Positions 7,033 through 13,463 are shown, numbered from the stretch's first letter. The stretch is 13,463 nt of DNA from Phycisphaerae bacterium (GCA_016935885.1 JAFGQA010000275.1:1-13463); one strand, 5' to 3'. Numbers and translations: made by a program. Notes: a model not told the origin generated them from the sequence alone.

Positions 7033-8463
7033 GTGAAGCTCAGGCATAAACTCGGCATCGCATCACTCATCTATGTGGTCTCGCTGTCCGTCAACCTGGC
7101 GATGTCGGGATGGTGCATCCTCGTCTATTTCCAGTCGGCGTTCGTGGAATTCCAATCGACGAGCGCCAGGCAAGCGGAGATCGAGTGGGTCCGTGCGTTG
7201 GTTCGTCGCCAACTGAAGCTTCTGGAGAAAGGGACTGATCCCGCGGGCTATCGGGAATTGCAGCTTGCGCTGGCAGCCGGATTGTTGCGTTTGGAGGCCG
7301 ATGCGGCGGACGATCTGGACGCCGGCCTATTGTCGTCGATTCGGATGGCGGCTGACTCGGCACAACAGGCGGCCGGGCGTCGACTGGGCGCGGCGGGGCA
7401 CCCGGGGATACCTGCCACCGCTCTCTCCGAGCAGGATCGGGAGCCTTTTGGCCGGCTGGACCGACTATTGAGGACGGCCGGCACAACCTTGAGCCAGGAT
7501 CGCGAGACGGCGATGCAGCGGGCCGGCGCCACTCAGCAGCGTGTCGTGGTGATCCTGGTTGCCAATGCCGCCTGCGGCATGTTGCTGTGTGTTTTGGGCC
7601 TTGTTTTGGTTCGACGGTGGGTGCTGCGGCCCGTCGAGGACCTGCGGGCGGCCACGAAGGAAATATCGCGGGGCCACTTCGAGTACAGAATGAAGCCGAG
7701 GTCCCGCGACGAGCTTGGCAAGTTCGCCGAAGAAGTCAACCACATGGCCGAGACCATTGTGCAAATGCAGACCAAGCTCGTGGAGCAAGAGCGCGTGGCC
7801 GCCGCCGGTGCAATGGTCACGCGGCTGGTGCACAACATCCGGAATCCCCTGGCGGGCATCCGCGGGCTGGCCGAGGAGACGTTGCAGGTGAGCGGTGATT
7901 CCGAGGCGATCGCGGACGCCCAGCAACGGATCATTGATTCCATCGATCGGTTCGAGAAGTGGCTTCGAGACCTCCAGAGATCGGTCTCACCCCTGACGCT
8001 GAACCTGCGCCGCATCCGCGTGGGCACGTTGGTGGCGAACGTGCTGACGGCTTTGCGTCCGATGGCCGACCGGCGGAACGTACGGATCGAGGTGGATGTC
8101 CCCCCGTCCATGCCAAGCGTCGAGTTGGACGATGCTCACTTCGAGCAGGTCCTGGTGGCCTTGGTGACGAACGCATTGCAGGCGTCAAGGGACGGACAAA
8201 CGGTGCAGGTCTCGGTCTCGCCCCGGCAGGAACCATCGGGTAGCTGGCGGCTCTCCGTGCGAGACGAGGGGCCTGGTGTCTCACAGGAGCTTCAGGAGAA
8301 GATCTTCCTCCCGTACTTCACCACCAAGGCCAGCGGAAACGGAGTGGGGCTGGCAATGGCGAACAAAGTCGTCAAACTACATGGTGGGCGGCTGACCGTG
8401 GAATCCCAGCCGGGGCACGGCGCTCGATTCGACGTCGATATGCCGGGGCCCATTAGAAGGTAG
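7033..8463 (+). CDS. Membrane sensor histidine kinase (HAMP, HisKA, HATPase_c)
   Basis: This 476-aa inner-membrane sensor kinase presumably phosphorylates the regulator encoded next. It begins with GTG, 2 nt after the prepilin stop, so translation is probably coupled; no strong ribosome site is seen. Transmembrane helix 1 (about 8-33) and helix 2 (about 171-196) enclose a periplasmic sensor region of about 137 residues that I cannot assign to a family. HAMP follows (about 192-245). The H-box LVHNIRNPLAGIRG has the phosphoacceptor H267. The ATP domain shows the N-box with N380, DEGPG (D411), the F-box LPYFTTK and GNGVGLAM (about 435-442). The residue after the phosphoacceptor is Asn, where Glu or Asp is usual. 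The layout is NtrB-like, as expected for the partner of an NtrC-type regulator. The signal sensed is unknown. Confidence 0.95.
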   Translation: MKLRHKLGIASLIYVVSLSVNLAMSGWCILVYFQSAFVEFQSTSARQAEIEWVRALVRRQLKLLEKGTDPAGYRELQLALAAGLLRLEADAADDLDAGLLSSIRMAADSAQQAAGRRLGAAGHPGIPATALSEQDREPFGRLDRLLRTAGTTLSQDRETAMQRAGATQQRVVVILVANAACGMLLCVLGLVLVRRWVLRPVEDLRAATKEISRGHFEYRMKPRSRDELGKFAEEVNHMAETIVQMQTKLVEQERVAAAGAMVTRLVHNIRNPLAGIRGLAEETLQVSGDSEAIADAQQRIIDSIDRFEKWLRDLQRSVSPLTLNLRRIRVGTLVANVLTALRPMADRRNVRIEVDVPPSMPSVELDDAHFEQVLVALVTNALQASRDGQTVQVSVSPRQEPSGSWRLSVRDEGPGVSQELQEKIFLPYFTTKASGNGVGLAMANKVVKLHGGRLTVESQPGHGARFDVDMPGPIRR

Positions 8464-8490
8464 GTCTCCGGCTTCCAGAAAGGACGCGCC

Positions 8491-9873
8491 GTGGCCGACA
8501 TCCTGATCATCGACGATGAGGAGAACCTCAGCTACTCCGTTCAACTTGCCCTCAAGCGGAATGGGCACGCGTGTCGGATCGCCGAAAACGGGGAGGTGGG
8601 GCTTGCTGAATGCGCGCGGCAGCTTCCGGACCTGGCCCTGGTGGACATCCATCTTCCGGACATCAACGGCCTGGATCTGATGGCCCGGATGAGTGAGCGA
8701 GGTTTTGACATTCCGGTCGTCGTGATCACGGCCTACGGGACCGTCGACAGTGCCGTGGCGGCCATGAAGCGGGGGGCCTTCGATTACCTCCAGAAACCCC
8801 TCGTCATGGAGGAGGTGTGCCTGACCGTCGGCCGCTGTCTCGAGAACCGGGAGCTCCGTAACCAGCTCGATGCGTACAAGCAGGCCCAGCAACGGGAATC
8901 GAGTCACCTTAACCTGATCTCTGAATGTCCGAAGATGCGGAAGGTCATCGAGCTGGCCGACCGAATCGCCGGAGCATCCGGCGATGGCGACCAGGAATTG
9001 CTCACCTTGTTGCTGCTCGGCGAGACGGGCACTGGGAAAGAGGTGTTGGCTCGATACATCCATCACCGTGGCCAGCGGGCGGATTGCCCATTTGTGCACG
9101 TGAACTGCACGGCGGTCCCCGAGAGCCTGTTTGAGTCTGAGCTGTTCGGGCACGAACCGGGTGCCTTCACGAACGCCAAGAGCGCCAAGAAGGGCCTGCT
9201 GGAGATGGCAAACGAGGGCACGCTGTTCCTCGACGAGATTGGCGACATGCCGTTGGCCACGCAGGCCAAGCTGCTGGTGGCCATCGAGAGCGGTCGGTTT
9301 CGGCGACTGGGCTCCACGACCGAGCGTGTGGCCCGGGTCCAGGTGATGGCCGCCACGAATACGGACTTGCAGGCCAAGGCCGATCGCGGCGAGTTCCGTG
9401 TGGATTTGTTCTACCGGCTGAACGTATTCTGCATTGAGCTGCCCCCGCTTCGCGACCGAGGTGACGACATCATCCAGTTGGCGGAGCACTTCATCGATCG
9501 GTTCAGCCGTAAGTACCGCAAGCCAGCACTGAGGCTCTCTCACGACGCCAGGAGTCTGATCTTGAACAACGCCTGGCCTGGTAACGTTCGCGAACTGGCA
9601 AACGTCCTACGTCGGGCGGTCCTGGTCACCGACACGGATACGCTTGAGGCGGCCACCCTTGGGTTGGATGTGCCAGGCCCGCAACGACAAGCCGTGTCTA
9701 GGGCGGCGACCCAACTTGATCTTGAAGGTGGAGACTGGACGCTCTCCTCGATTGAGAAGCACGTGATCCAGGCGGCCTTGCAGAGAACGGACAAGAACAT
9801 CTCCGAAACCGCCCGACTGCTCGGTCTGACTCGCGGCGGCCTGCGCCACCGCATGGAGAAGCTGGGGCTTTAG
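8491..9873 (+). CDS. NtrC-family sigma-54-dependent response regulator
   Basis: This 460-aa cytoplasmic activator binds upstream DNA sites and uses ATP to remodel sigma-54 polymerase. The GTG start has AAAGGA (8479-8484) 6 nt upstream and lies 27 nt after the kinase stop. The receiver domain (1-120) has acidic D8/D9, phosphoacceptor D52, T80 and K102. The AAA+ domain has Walker A GETGTGKE (177-184), the sigma-54 contact loop as GAFTNA (224-229) instead of GAFTGA, Walker B GTLFLDEIGDM (243-253) and the LPPLRDR segment. A Fis-type helix-turn-helix (about 420-460, ISETARLLGLTRGGLRHRMEKLGL) binds DNA. F and T of the loop are kept, so sigma-54 activation is expected. Its most obvious local target is the -24/-12 promoter 169 bp downstream. 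Confidence 0.97.
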   Translation: MADILIIDDEENLSYSVQLALKRNGHACRIAENGEVGLAECARQLPDLALVDIHLPDINGLDLMARMSERGFDIPVVVITAYGTVDSAVAAMKRGAFDYLQKPLVMEEVCLTVGRCLENRELRNQLDAYKQAQQRESSHLNLISECPKMRKVIELADRIAGASGDGDQELLTLLLLGETGTGKEVLARYIHHRGQRADCPFVHVNCTAVPESLFESELFGHEPGAFTNAKSAKKGLLEMANEGTLFLDEIGDMPLATQAKLLVAIESGRFRRLGSTTERVARVQVMAATNTDLQAKADRGEFRVDLFYRLNVFCIELPPLRDRGDDIIQLAEHFIDRFSRKYRKPALRLSHDARSLILNNAWPGNVRELANVLRRAVLVTDTDTLEAATLGLDVPGPQRQAVSRAATQLDLEGGDWTLSSIEKHVIQAALQRTDKNISETARLLGLTRGGLRHRMEKLGL

Positions 9874-9964
9874 AAGGCTCTCAGCTCCTGCGGGAGGACG
9901 TCGGTGGCTGAGATTTCGGCCAGCTTGGTGGCGGACAGCCGGCAAGGCCGACAATCGATATCCG

Positions 9965-9980
9965 TTGCTCCGCTTCGCAA
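9965..9980. promoter_or_regulatory. Candidate enhancer site for the NtrC-type regulator
   Basis: TTGC-tccgcttc-GCAA is a 16-bp inverted repeat centred about 96 bp upstream of the expected start of the small RNA. Fis-type helix-turn-helix activators of sigma-54 promoters typically bind such palindromes at about this distance. The arms are only 4 bp and no second copy was found nearby, so this is position-supported inference. Confidence 0.4.
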
Positions 9981-10041
9981 AGAACCATAACTACGTGTAA
10001 TACATGATGTTAGCGCAGTGTTCCGAGAATGAGCTCGCTAC

Positions 10042-10057
10042 TGGCCCGCGGCTTGCA
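10042..10057 (+). promoter_or_regulatory. Sigma-54 (-24/-12) promoter
   Basis: TGGCCCG-CGGC-TTGCA fits the consensus TGGCACG-N4-TTGCA with correct GG-to-GC spacing. Of the 12 specified bases, 11 match (A to C at the fifth). GG is at 10043-10044 and GC at 10055-10056, so transcription should begin near 10068. It lies 169 bp downstream of an NtrC-family activator gene and about 110 bp before a strong terminator hairpin. There is no convincing protein gene between them. Confidence 0.75.
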
Positions 10058-10067
10058 CTATCACAAT

Positions 10068-10206
10068 CGGCGTTGAGGGAAAGGGGGCGTTGTCCACCTG
10101 CCTACGGCGTCTTCAACCAAGCGTGTTTTGGCCAGTGGATGTTAGTCGGCTCGCCCATCTACTGGTCACGCCCACCCGGTGGTCGGACCGAGTGGGTGTT
10201 TTTTTT
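10068..10206 (+). ncRNA. Predicted sigma-54-dependent small RNA
   Basis: A transcript of about 139 nt is defined by the -24/-12 promoter at 10042-10057 and the intrinsic terminator at 10169-10206. The 5' part (10068-10128) shows no strong fold and has a purine-rich GAGGGAAAGGGGG run and a pyrimidine-rich TCCACCTGCC. A 13-bp stem follows: TGGCCAGTGGATG (10129-10141) with CATCTACTGGTCA (10156-10168), including two G-U pairs and a 14-nt loop. It abuts the terminator hairpin. The loop, TTAGTCGGCTCGCC, is complementary to two tandem sites near the start of the prepilin mRNA. I do not recognise a known RNA family. The placement next to its likely activator is like CrcZ beside cbrB or Qrr1 beside luxO. 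A reading frame at 10004-10414 crosses this region but begins upstream of the promoter, runs through the terminator and shows no family features. Confidence 0.7.
10169..10206 (+). terminator. Strong intrinsic terminator
   Basis: Outer arms CGCCCAC (10169-10175) and GTGGGTG (10192-10198) pair with one G-U. Past a C/A mismatch, CGGT (10177-10180) pairs with ACCG (10187-10190) around the loop GGTCGG. Eight T's follow (10199-10206). It ends the predicted small RNA and would also stop read-through from the kinase-regulator operon. Confidence 0.9.
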
Positions 10207-10410
10207 GCCCTTTGGGAGAGGCTCATCGGACATCTTCCGGCACCGAAGTGGCTGTGAGAAGGTGAGCAGGGCACAACTCCGGCTGCCGCGCCAGAAGCCA
10301 GGGGGGGCAGAACAGTGCAAGATCGCCGGGACGACGGCGGCGAAGTGCGGCGTCGTCTGCCAGGAGACGCGCGAAGGACTGCGGTCCCGATCACGTCGAC
10401 GGAGCGACGC
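10207..10410. other. Intergenic region with no supported gene
   Basis: This lies between the small RNA terminator and repeat copy 2, where plus- and minus-strand units converge. Frames here are open only in high-GC fashion and have no family features. One hairpin is visible: GACGACG (10330-10336) with CGTCGTC (10351-10357) around a 14-nt loop. It has no T-tract on the plus strand and no clear one on the minus strand. Confidence 0.5.
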
Positions 10411-10540
10411 CTGACAGGCTGTGTAAAAGGGAAAACAGCGGTTCGGGAACGCCGGTCCTGACCGTGAAGACCACCGGTTTTGGCGTTGGTGCCACAGTCC
10501 TGGTGCCACAGTGGTGCCACCCGGTGCCACGGGCTGCTAG
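10411..10540. repeat. Palindromic intergenic repeat, copy 2 (diverged, expanded)
   Basis: It ends with CCACGGGCTGCTAG (10527-10540), identical to the right terminus of copy 3. The left end (CTGACAGGCTGTG-TAAAAGGG) is a degenerate left terminus. At 130 bp it is longer than copy 3 (106 bp), partly because GGTGCCAC occurs four times near the right end (10488, 10502, 10513, 10523). The central hairpin is altered. Its terminal CTAG supplies the TAG stop of the minus-strand gene that ends at 10537. Confidence 0.8.
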
Positions 10541-11025
10541 GAGAATGCCTTCCCTGCGAGGAAGTCGACGCGCTTTCTTGCACGTTTGCGGATCGGTGTG
10601 ATGGCAATGGAATCAGCCCATCGGCCCGCGGTCTGCTCGAGTAGTCCAGGGCTGAAGAGCATGACGGTGGGTTGTCGGATGCCGCAGCTCTTGGCGGCGA
10701 TCCGCAACAGGATGCGATCGGGCAGGCGGATGCCGAGTTGCTTGAGCGCATAGGCGAAGAGCTTGTAGGGCTTGCCGGAGCCGCGCTTGTCGGCTCTCCG
10801 TCGCCAGATCGCCCTGACAATCAGGACGGCGATGGCCATCGTGACGATCGCGCCGGCAAACTTGAGGAGTTCACCCACTTCGGTTGGTTCACTTTCGCTG
10901 GGTTGGAAGGCGCTCTTGAGGCCTTTGAGCCGCACGGCGTAGTCGACCTGCGCCATGGCGACGGCCGACAACCGACAACTGATCAGCGAGAGTTGAGAAC
11001 CGATCATGGACATCGCCTGAATCAT
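10537..11025 (-). CDS. Small single-pass membrane protein, function unknown
   Basis: This 162-aa protein is translationally coupled to the HEAT-repeat gene: its ATG overlaps the upstream stop as ATGA (11025-11022). About 50 N-terminal residues precede one hydrophobic helix (about 53-74, LLKFAGAIVTMAIAVLIV), then a basic RRRADKR stop-transfer stretch and a cytoplasmic domain of about 85 residues rich in Leu, Arg and Lys (FAYALKQLGIRLPDRILLRIAAKSCG). I cannot assign a family. The stop codon is the CTAG end of repeat copy 2, so the protein may have been trimmed or altered at its C-terminus by that insertion. Its partner is probably the HEAT protein made from the same mRNA. Confidence 0.7.
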   Translation of the reverse strand: MIQAMSMIGSQLSLISCRLSAVAMAQVDYAVRLKGLKSAFQPSESEPTEVGELLKFAGAIVTMAIAVLIVRAIWRRRADKRGSGKPYKLFAYALKQLGIRLPDRILLRIAAKSCGIRQPTVMLFSPGLLEQTAGRWADSIAITPIRKRARKRVDFLAGKAFS

Positions 11026-13001
11026 GGCTTCGCGACCTCCGCAGGTTCTGGTGCTTTGGCCGTTGGGGCGTCGATCTCGTGGGGCTGTTCCGTGGACGAG
11101 CCTTGCAGACGCTTGAGCCGTTTGCCGACGTGCTTGGCGATTCGTGCGATGCGCGTGTCACCATCGGTCGCTTCCATCTCCAGGAGCCTGGGTAGGACGG
11201 TGACGAGGCGCAATTGATCGACGATCCACAGCGCGGCGCAACGGTGCTCGGGGCGCTGGTCCTGTAGCATGGAGATCAGGGCGGCGGCGGCCTGCGGGAT
11301 GTGCAGTCTGAGCAGGGCGCGGATCGCAGAGGCCCGGACGTCGGGATTTTCGCTGTCCGTCTTGGGCGCGATGACGTCCGCGCGCTGTCTCGCGCCCAAG
11401 TGGTCAAGCGCATCGATGGCAGCGGCCTGAACTGCGGAGTCGCTGTCGTCGTTGATCGCCCGTTCCAGGATACGCCGGCTGGTGGCGTCGCCGATGTGTC
11501 CCAACGCGGTCATCGTGACGGCCCTGATCTCAGGCACGGAGTCGTTGGCCATGGCGAAGATATCGTTTTGGAACTTGTCCGCCACGTGCAATGTGATAAC
11601 CAGCCTCAAGGCGCGGAGGCGGTCGAGCGCGTGGGGCGACAAGAGCTTGACCTGCGTCTGCGTCATGAATCCGGGGACGTGCTTCGGCGCGTAGTGGCCG
11701 GCGGCCTTCGATTGCGCGGGATGGAGCCGATCGAAGTGCCGCCAGATGTCGTCGAAATCCTCGGCGAGGTTTGCCTTGTGGAGCAATCGGACCCAGGCTT
11801 CGGGTCGGTCTTTCGGTGGTTTGCGGATGAGTTTGTCTTGGCGGTGTTCCCGATTCTCTATCTCACGTTGTGCGGTTTTCGCAACGTGTGCGTCGTCGTG
11901 GTCGAGGAGGCCTTGGAGGGCGAGAGTGCTCGCCGGTGTGTTGATGTTGACGAGAGCCCACACGGCGGCGCGGTTGACCGGTGGGCTGTCGATGAGCAAG
12001 AAGTTCAGAAGCAGGGCGACCTTCTGTTCCGAGGGCAGCCCAAGATGGAGGAGCCAGGCGGGAGCCATGGCGGCGACGTCCTCCGGCAACGAGAACGCGG
12101 CGTCCAGTCCATCTTTGAGCCACGCGAGGCTGCGGACGGCGATCAGGTTTTTCCTGATGGCCGGGTCCCGTGCGAGCCAGTGGTGGCGGATGAACTCGGC
12201 GAAGAATCCGGTGCTCTTGTTTGTGGCGAGCGCGGAGACGATGCGTCTCCGGAGTTCCGGGTAGCACAACGCGACGTATGTGAAAGGCACAAGGCCCGGA
12301 GAGACGGTGCCCGTGTACACTTCATGCATCGCGTGAGTGAGCTTGCCCCTTTTCAGGGTGCTGTGTTCGAACAAATCGCTTTCAAGTTCGTCGGCCAGGA
12401 ACATGGCCGCCTCGATGACCTCGGGGCGGTAGTGGCTCTCGTAACTGTGCAGGGCCTCTTGGATGGCGGTGACCAGGTACCTGCGCTCGTCTCGCAGGAG
12501 TTTGAGGGTCTGGACGATGGCGTGAGAGAGGCTTCCGTCCGGCTCGGTGGCGTCCCGGAGGGCCCCAGTGGTCTCGGCGTAGTTCTGACAGTGCTTCTTG
12601 GCCAACTGCTGGAGCGCGCCGGCGGCCTCGGCGCGAACCTTGGGCGAGCCGTCATGTATGGCGAACGCCACGAGGTAACCGAGGCGGAGACTGCCGCTAC
12701 GGCGGATGATCTCGAGTGTGTTGAGCCGCGTCTGGCTGTTGCTGCTGCGGATGCTGGCCCGTAGTGGGGCGAACAGTCTCGAAGTGTTGGCGATGATCAG
12801 GGACTGAGCCTCGGCGTCGAGGTTGTGGAACAGGGTCGGTAAGGCCCTGAGGCCGTGTTCGTTGGCTCGCTCGAGAAGGATGGCGACGATTTCACGTTGA
12901 TGCTCTGGAGTGACGCGGAGCACGCCGGTGACGAGGGCCTGGTCGGCAGCCAAGTCGTCGCAGCGTCGCAGGATGTCGAAGATTCTCGGGCGCTGGTCCA
13001 C
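11022..13001 (-). CDS. HEAT-repeat protein
   Basis: A 659-aa alpha-solenoid scaffold is predicted, with no signal peptide or membrane helix, so it is probably cytoplasmic. The GTG start at 13001 is supported by GGAGG (13014-13010) 8 nt upstream. HEAT-type units are clearest at about 100-137 (DGSPKVRAEAAGALQQLA), 340-384 (VNRAAVWALVNI and DDAHVAKTA) and 483-593 (VPEIRAVTMTALGHIGD, DSAVQAAAIDALDHLG, NPDVRASAIRALLRL, PEHRCAALWIVDQL). The last 26 or so residues form a disordered Ala/Pro/Glu-rich tail. HEAT arrays bind other proteins, but no catalytic motif or known partner is visible. It overlaps the downstream membrane-protein gene by ATGA, so the two likely form a complex at the membrane. The opposite strand is also open for a long way, as expected in high-GC coding DNA. 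Confidence 0.9.
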   Translation of the reverse strand: MDQRPRIFDILRRCDDLAADQALVTGVLRVTPEHQREIVAILLERANEHGLRALPTLFHNLDAEAQSLIIANTSRLFAPLRASIRSSNSQTRLNTLEIIRRSGSLRLGYLVAFAIHDGSPKVRAEAAGALQQLAKKHCQNYAETTGALRDATEPDGSLSHAIVQTLKLLRDERRYLVTAIQEALHSYESHYRPEVIEAAMFLADELESDLFEHSTLKRGKLTHAMHEVYTGTVSPGLVPFTYVALCYPELRRRIVSALATNKSTGFFAEFIRHHWLARDPAIRKNLIAVRSLAWLKDGLDAAFSLPEDVAAMAPAWLLHLGLPSEQKVALLLNFLLIDSPPVNRAAVWALVNINTPASTLALQGLLDHDDAHVAKTAQREIENREHRQDKLIRKPPKDRPEAWVRLLHKANLAEDFDDIWRHFDRLHPAQSKAAGHYAPKHVPGFMTQTQVKLLSPHALDRLRALRLVITLHVADKFQNDIFAMANDSVPEIRAVTMTALGHIGDATSRRILERAINDDSDSAVQAAAIDALDHLGARQRADVIAPKTDSENPDVRASAIRALLRLHIPQAAAALISMLQDQRPEHRCAALWIVDQLRLVTVLPRLLEMEATDGDTRIARIAKHVGKRLKRLQGSSTEQPHEIDAPTAKAPEPAEVAKP

Positions 13002-13014
13002 CGCGACGGCCTCC

Positions 13015-13241
13015 GAATAGAGTCCGCTGGATCGATCGGCCAGTCCGGGGGAGTAGATTAACTAGGATGTTGGACGAAGTGGGTCATCGGTCGTCAGAAG
13101 GACATGGCGTGCCTTCGGTAGGCGGGCGCAGGTCTTGCGCGTGTGTCGGGACCACGCCGGCCGTGGGGACGTGGCTTGCTGGATATGGGGCGTCGCAGCG
13201 GGCTTGGGCGTTGCGCAGAGTACAATGTAGCTGGCTGATCC
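13015..13241. other. Intergenic region upstream of the HEAT-repeat gene
   Basis: No gene is supported. The minus-strand promoter of the HEAT gene should lie here, and the short AT-rich stretch at 13055-13065 is the likeliest place, but no good -35/-10 pair is visible. On the plus strand TACAAT (13221-13226) resembles a -10 element but lacks a matching -35. Confidence 0.4.
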
Positions 13242-13275
13242 GCCAAACGGCAAGCCACGGGAGAGGCCAAACGGC
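13242..13275. repeat. Short direct repeat beside repeat copy 3
   Basis: GCCAAACGGC occurs at 13242-13251 and again at 13266-13275, where its last base is the first base of repeat copy 3. The bases between include GCCACGGG, which matches part of the element's right terminus. This may be a scar of an earlier insertion or deletion of the same element. Confidence 0.45.
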
Positions 13276-13380
13276 TAGCAGCCCGTGGTAAAAGGGAAAC
13301 CGGTGGTTCGGAAACGCCGTTCGTGACCGTGAAAACCACCGGCGAGACGCCGGTGCCACAGTTTTGCCACGGGCTGCTAG
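13275..13380. repeat. Palindromic intergenic repeat, copy 3 (complete, 106 bp)
   Basis: The ends are perfect 14-bp inverted repeats, CTAGCAGCCCGTGG (13275-13288) and CCACGGGCTGCTAG (13367-13380). They extend to 19 bp if one T-G pair is allowed (TAAAA against TTTTG). Inside, CCGGTGGTT (13300-13308) pairs with AACCACCGG (13334-13342), and ACCGGCG-AGA-CGCCGGT (13338-13354) forms a further, competing hairpin. It is non-coding. The terminal inverted repeats and small size suggest a MITE mobilised in trans. The multiple internal hairpins also recall REP/BIME elements. Confidence 0.9.
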
Positions 13381-13463
13381 CCCGGATTATTCATACTTCC
13401 TGAGTCGAGCCACGCGGGGCGGTCCTCCGGAGGGTAGTGGCCCATTGCTGTTGGCCGAGCGCA

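Noticed and set aside
8377..9543. 388-residue minus-strand frame
   Set aside because: It lies opposite the conserved kinase and regulator genes and has no domain features.
10004..10414. 136-residue plus-strand frame across the sRNA region
   Set aside because: It begins upstream of the sigma-54 promoter, runs through a strong terminator into repeat copy 2, has no ribosome site worth noting and no recognisable domain.
10113..10820. 235-residue minus-strand frame
   Set aside because: It spans repeat copy 2 and the sRNA hairpins, is Ser/Pro/Arg-rich and overlaps the better supported membrane-protein gene in another frame.
11301..12764. 487-residue plus-strand frame
   Set aside because: It is opposite the HEAT-repeat gene. 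HEAT periodicity and a good ribosome site support the minus strand instead.
13067..13291. 74-residue plus-strand frame near the right end
   Set aside because: It runs into repeat copy 3, has no ribosome site and has the low-information composition of a chance high-GC frame.
1..13463. CRISPR array or phage-defence island
   Set aside because: The repeats are few, palindromic and widely spaced with no unique spacers between regular units, and no cas or defence-type gene is present.

Overview
The window looks like high-GC chromosomal DNA from a planctomycete, probably Phycisphaerae-like. This is inferred from three things: a giant secreted subtilase ending in dockerin-like calcium repeats, a prepilin-like protein with an N-terminal methylation helix and a C-terminal H-X9-(D)G motif, and small palindromic intergenic repeats. 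No tRNA, rRNA, CRISPR array or transposase gene was seen.

Layout. Positions 1-398 hold a truncated palindromic repeat, a second palindromic block and the leader of a secreted kexin-like S8 peptidase (399-5804, +). Next comes an AT-rich promoter region (5805-6064), then a tight plus-strand operon: prepilin-like protein (6065-7030), membrane histidine kinase (7033-8463) and NtrC-family sigma-54 response regulator (8491-9873). Just downstream of the regulator, with no convincing coding sequence, lie a palindrome, a near-consensus sigma-54 -24/-12 promoter (10042-10057), a 13-bp stem-loop and a strong intrinsic terminator with eight T's (10169-10206). I read this as a small RNA gene of about 139 nt. 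On the minus strand a HEAT-repeat protein (13001-11022) is coupled by an ATGA overlap to a small single-pass membrane protein (11025-10537). Copies of one palindromic repeat lie at 1-69, 10411-10540 and 13275-13380.

Most interesting result. The predicted sRNA has a 14-nt apical loop (10142-10155) that can pair at 13 of 14 positions with each of two tandem sites (6088-6101 and 6113-6126) at the 5' end of the prepilin mRNA, the first gene of the same operon. The two sites are 25 nt apart, so they are repeated as nucleotides but not as protein. The model is a self-contained circuit: sensor kinase, then sigma-54 activator, then adjacent sRNA, then feedback on the mRNA of its own operon. It resembles CbrAB-CrcZ and LuxO-Qrr in architecture. 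The promoter, hairpins and complementarity are seen in the sequence. Expression and regulation are inference.
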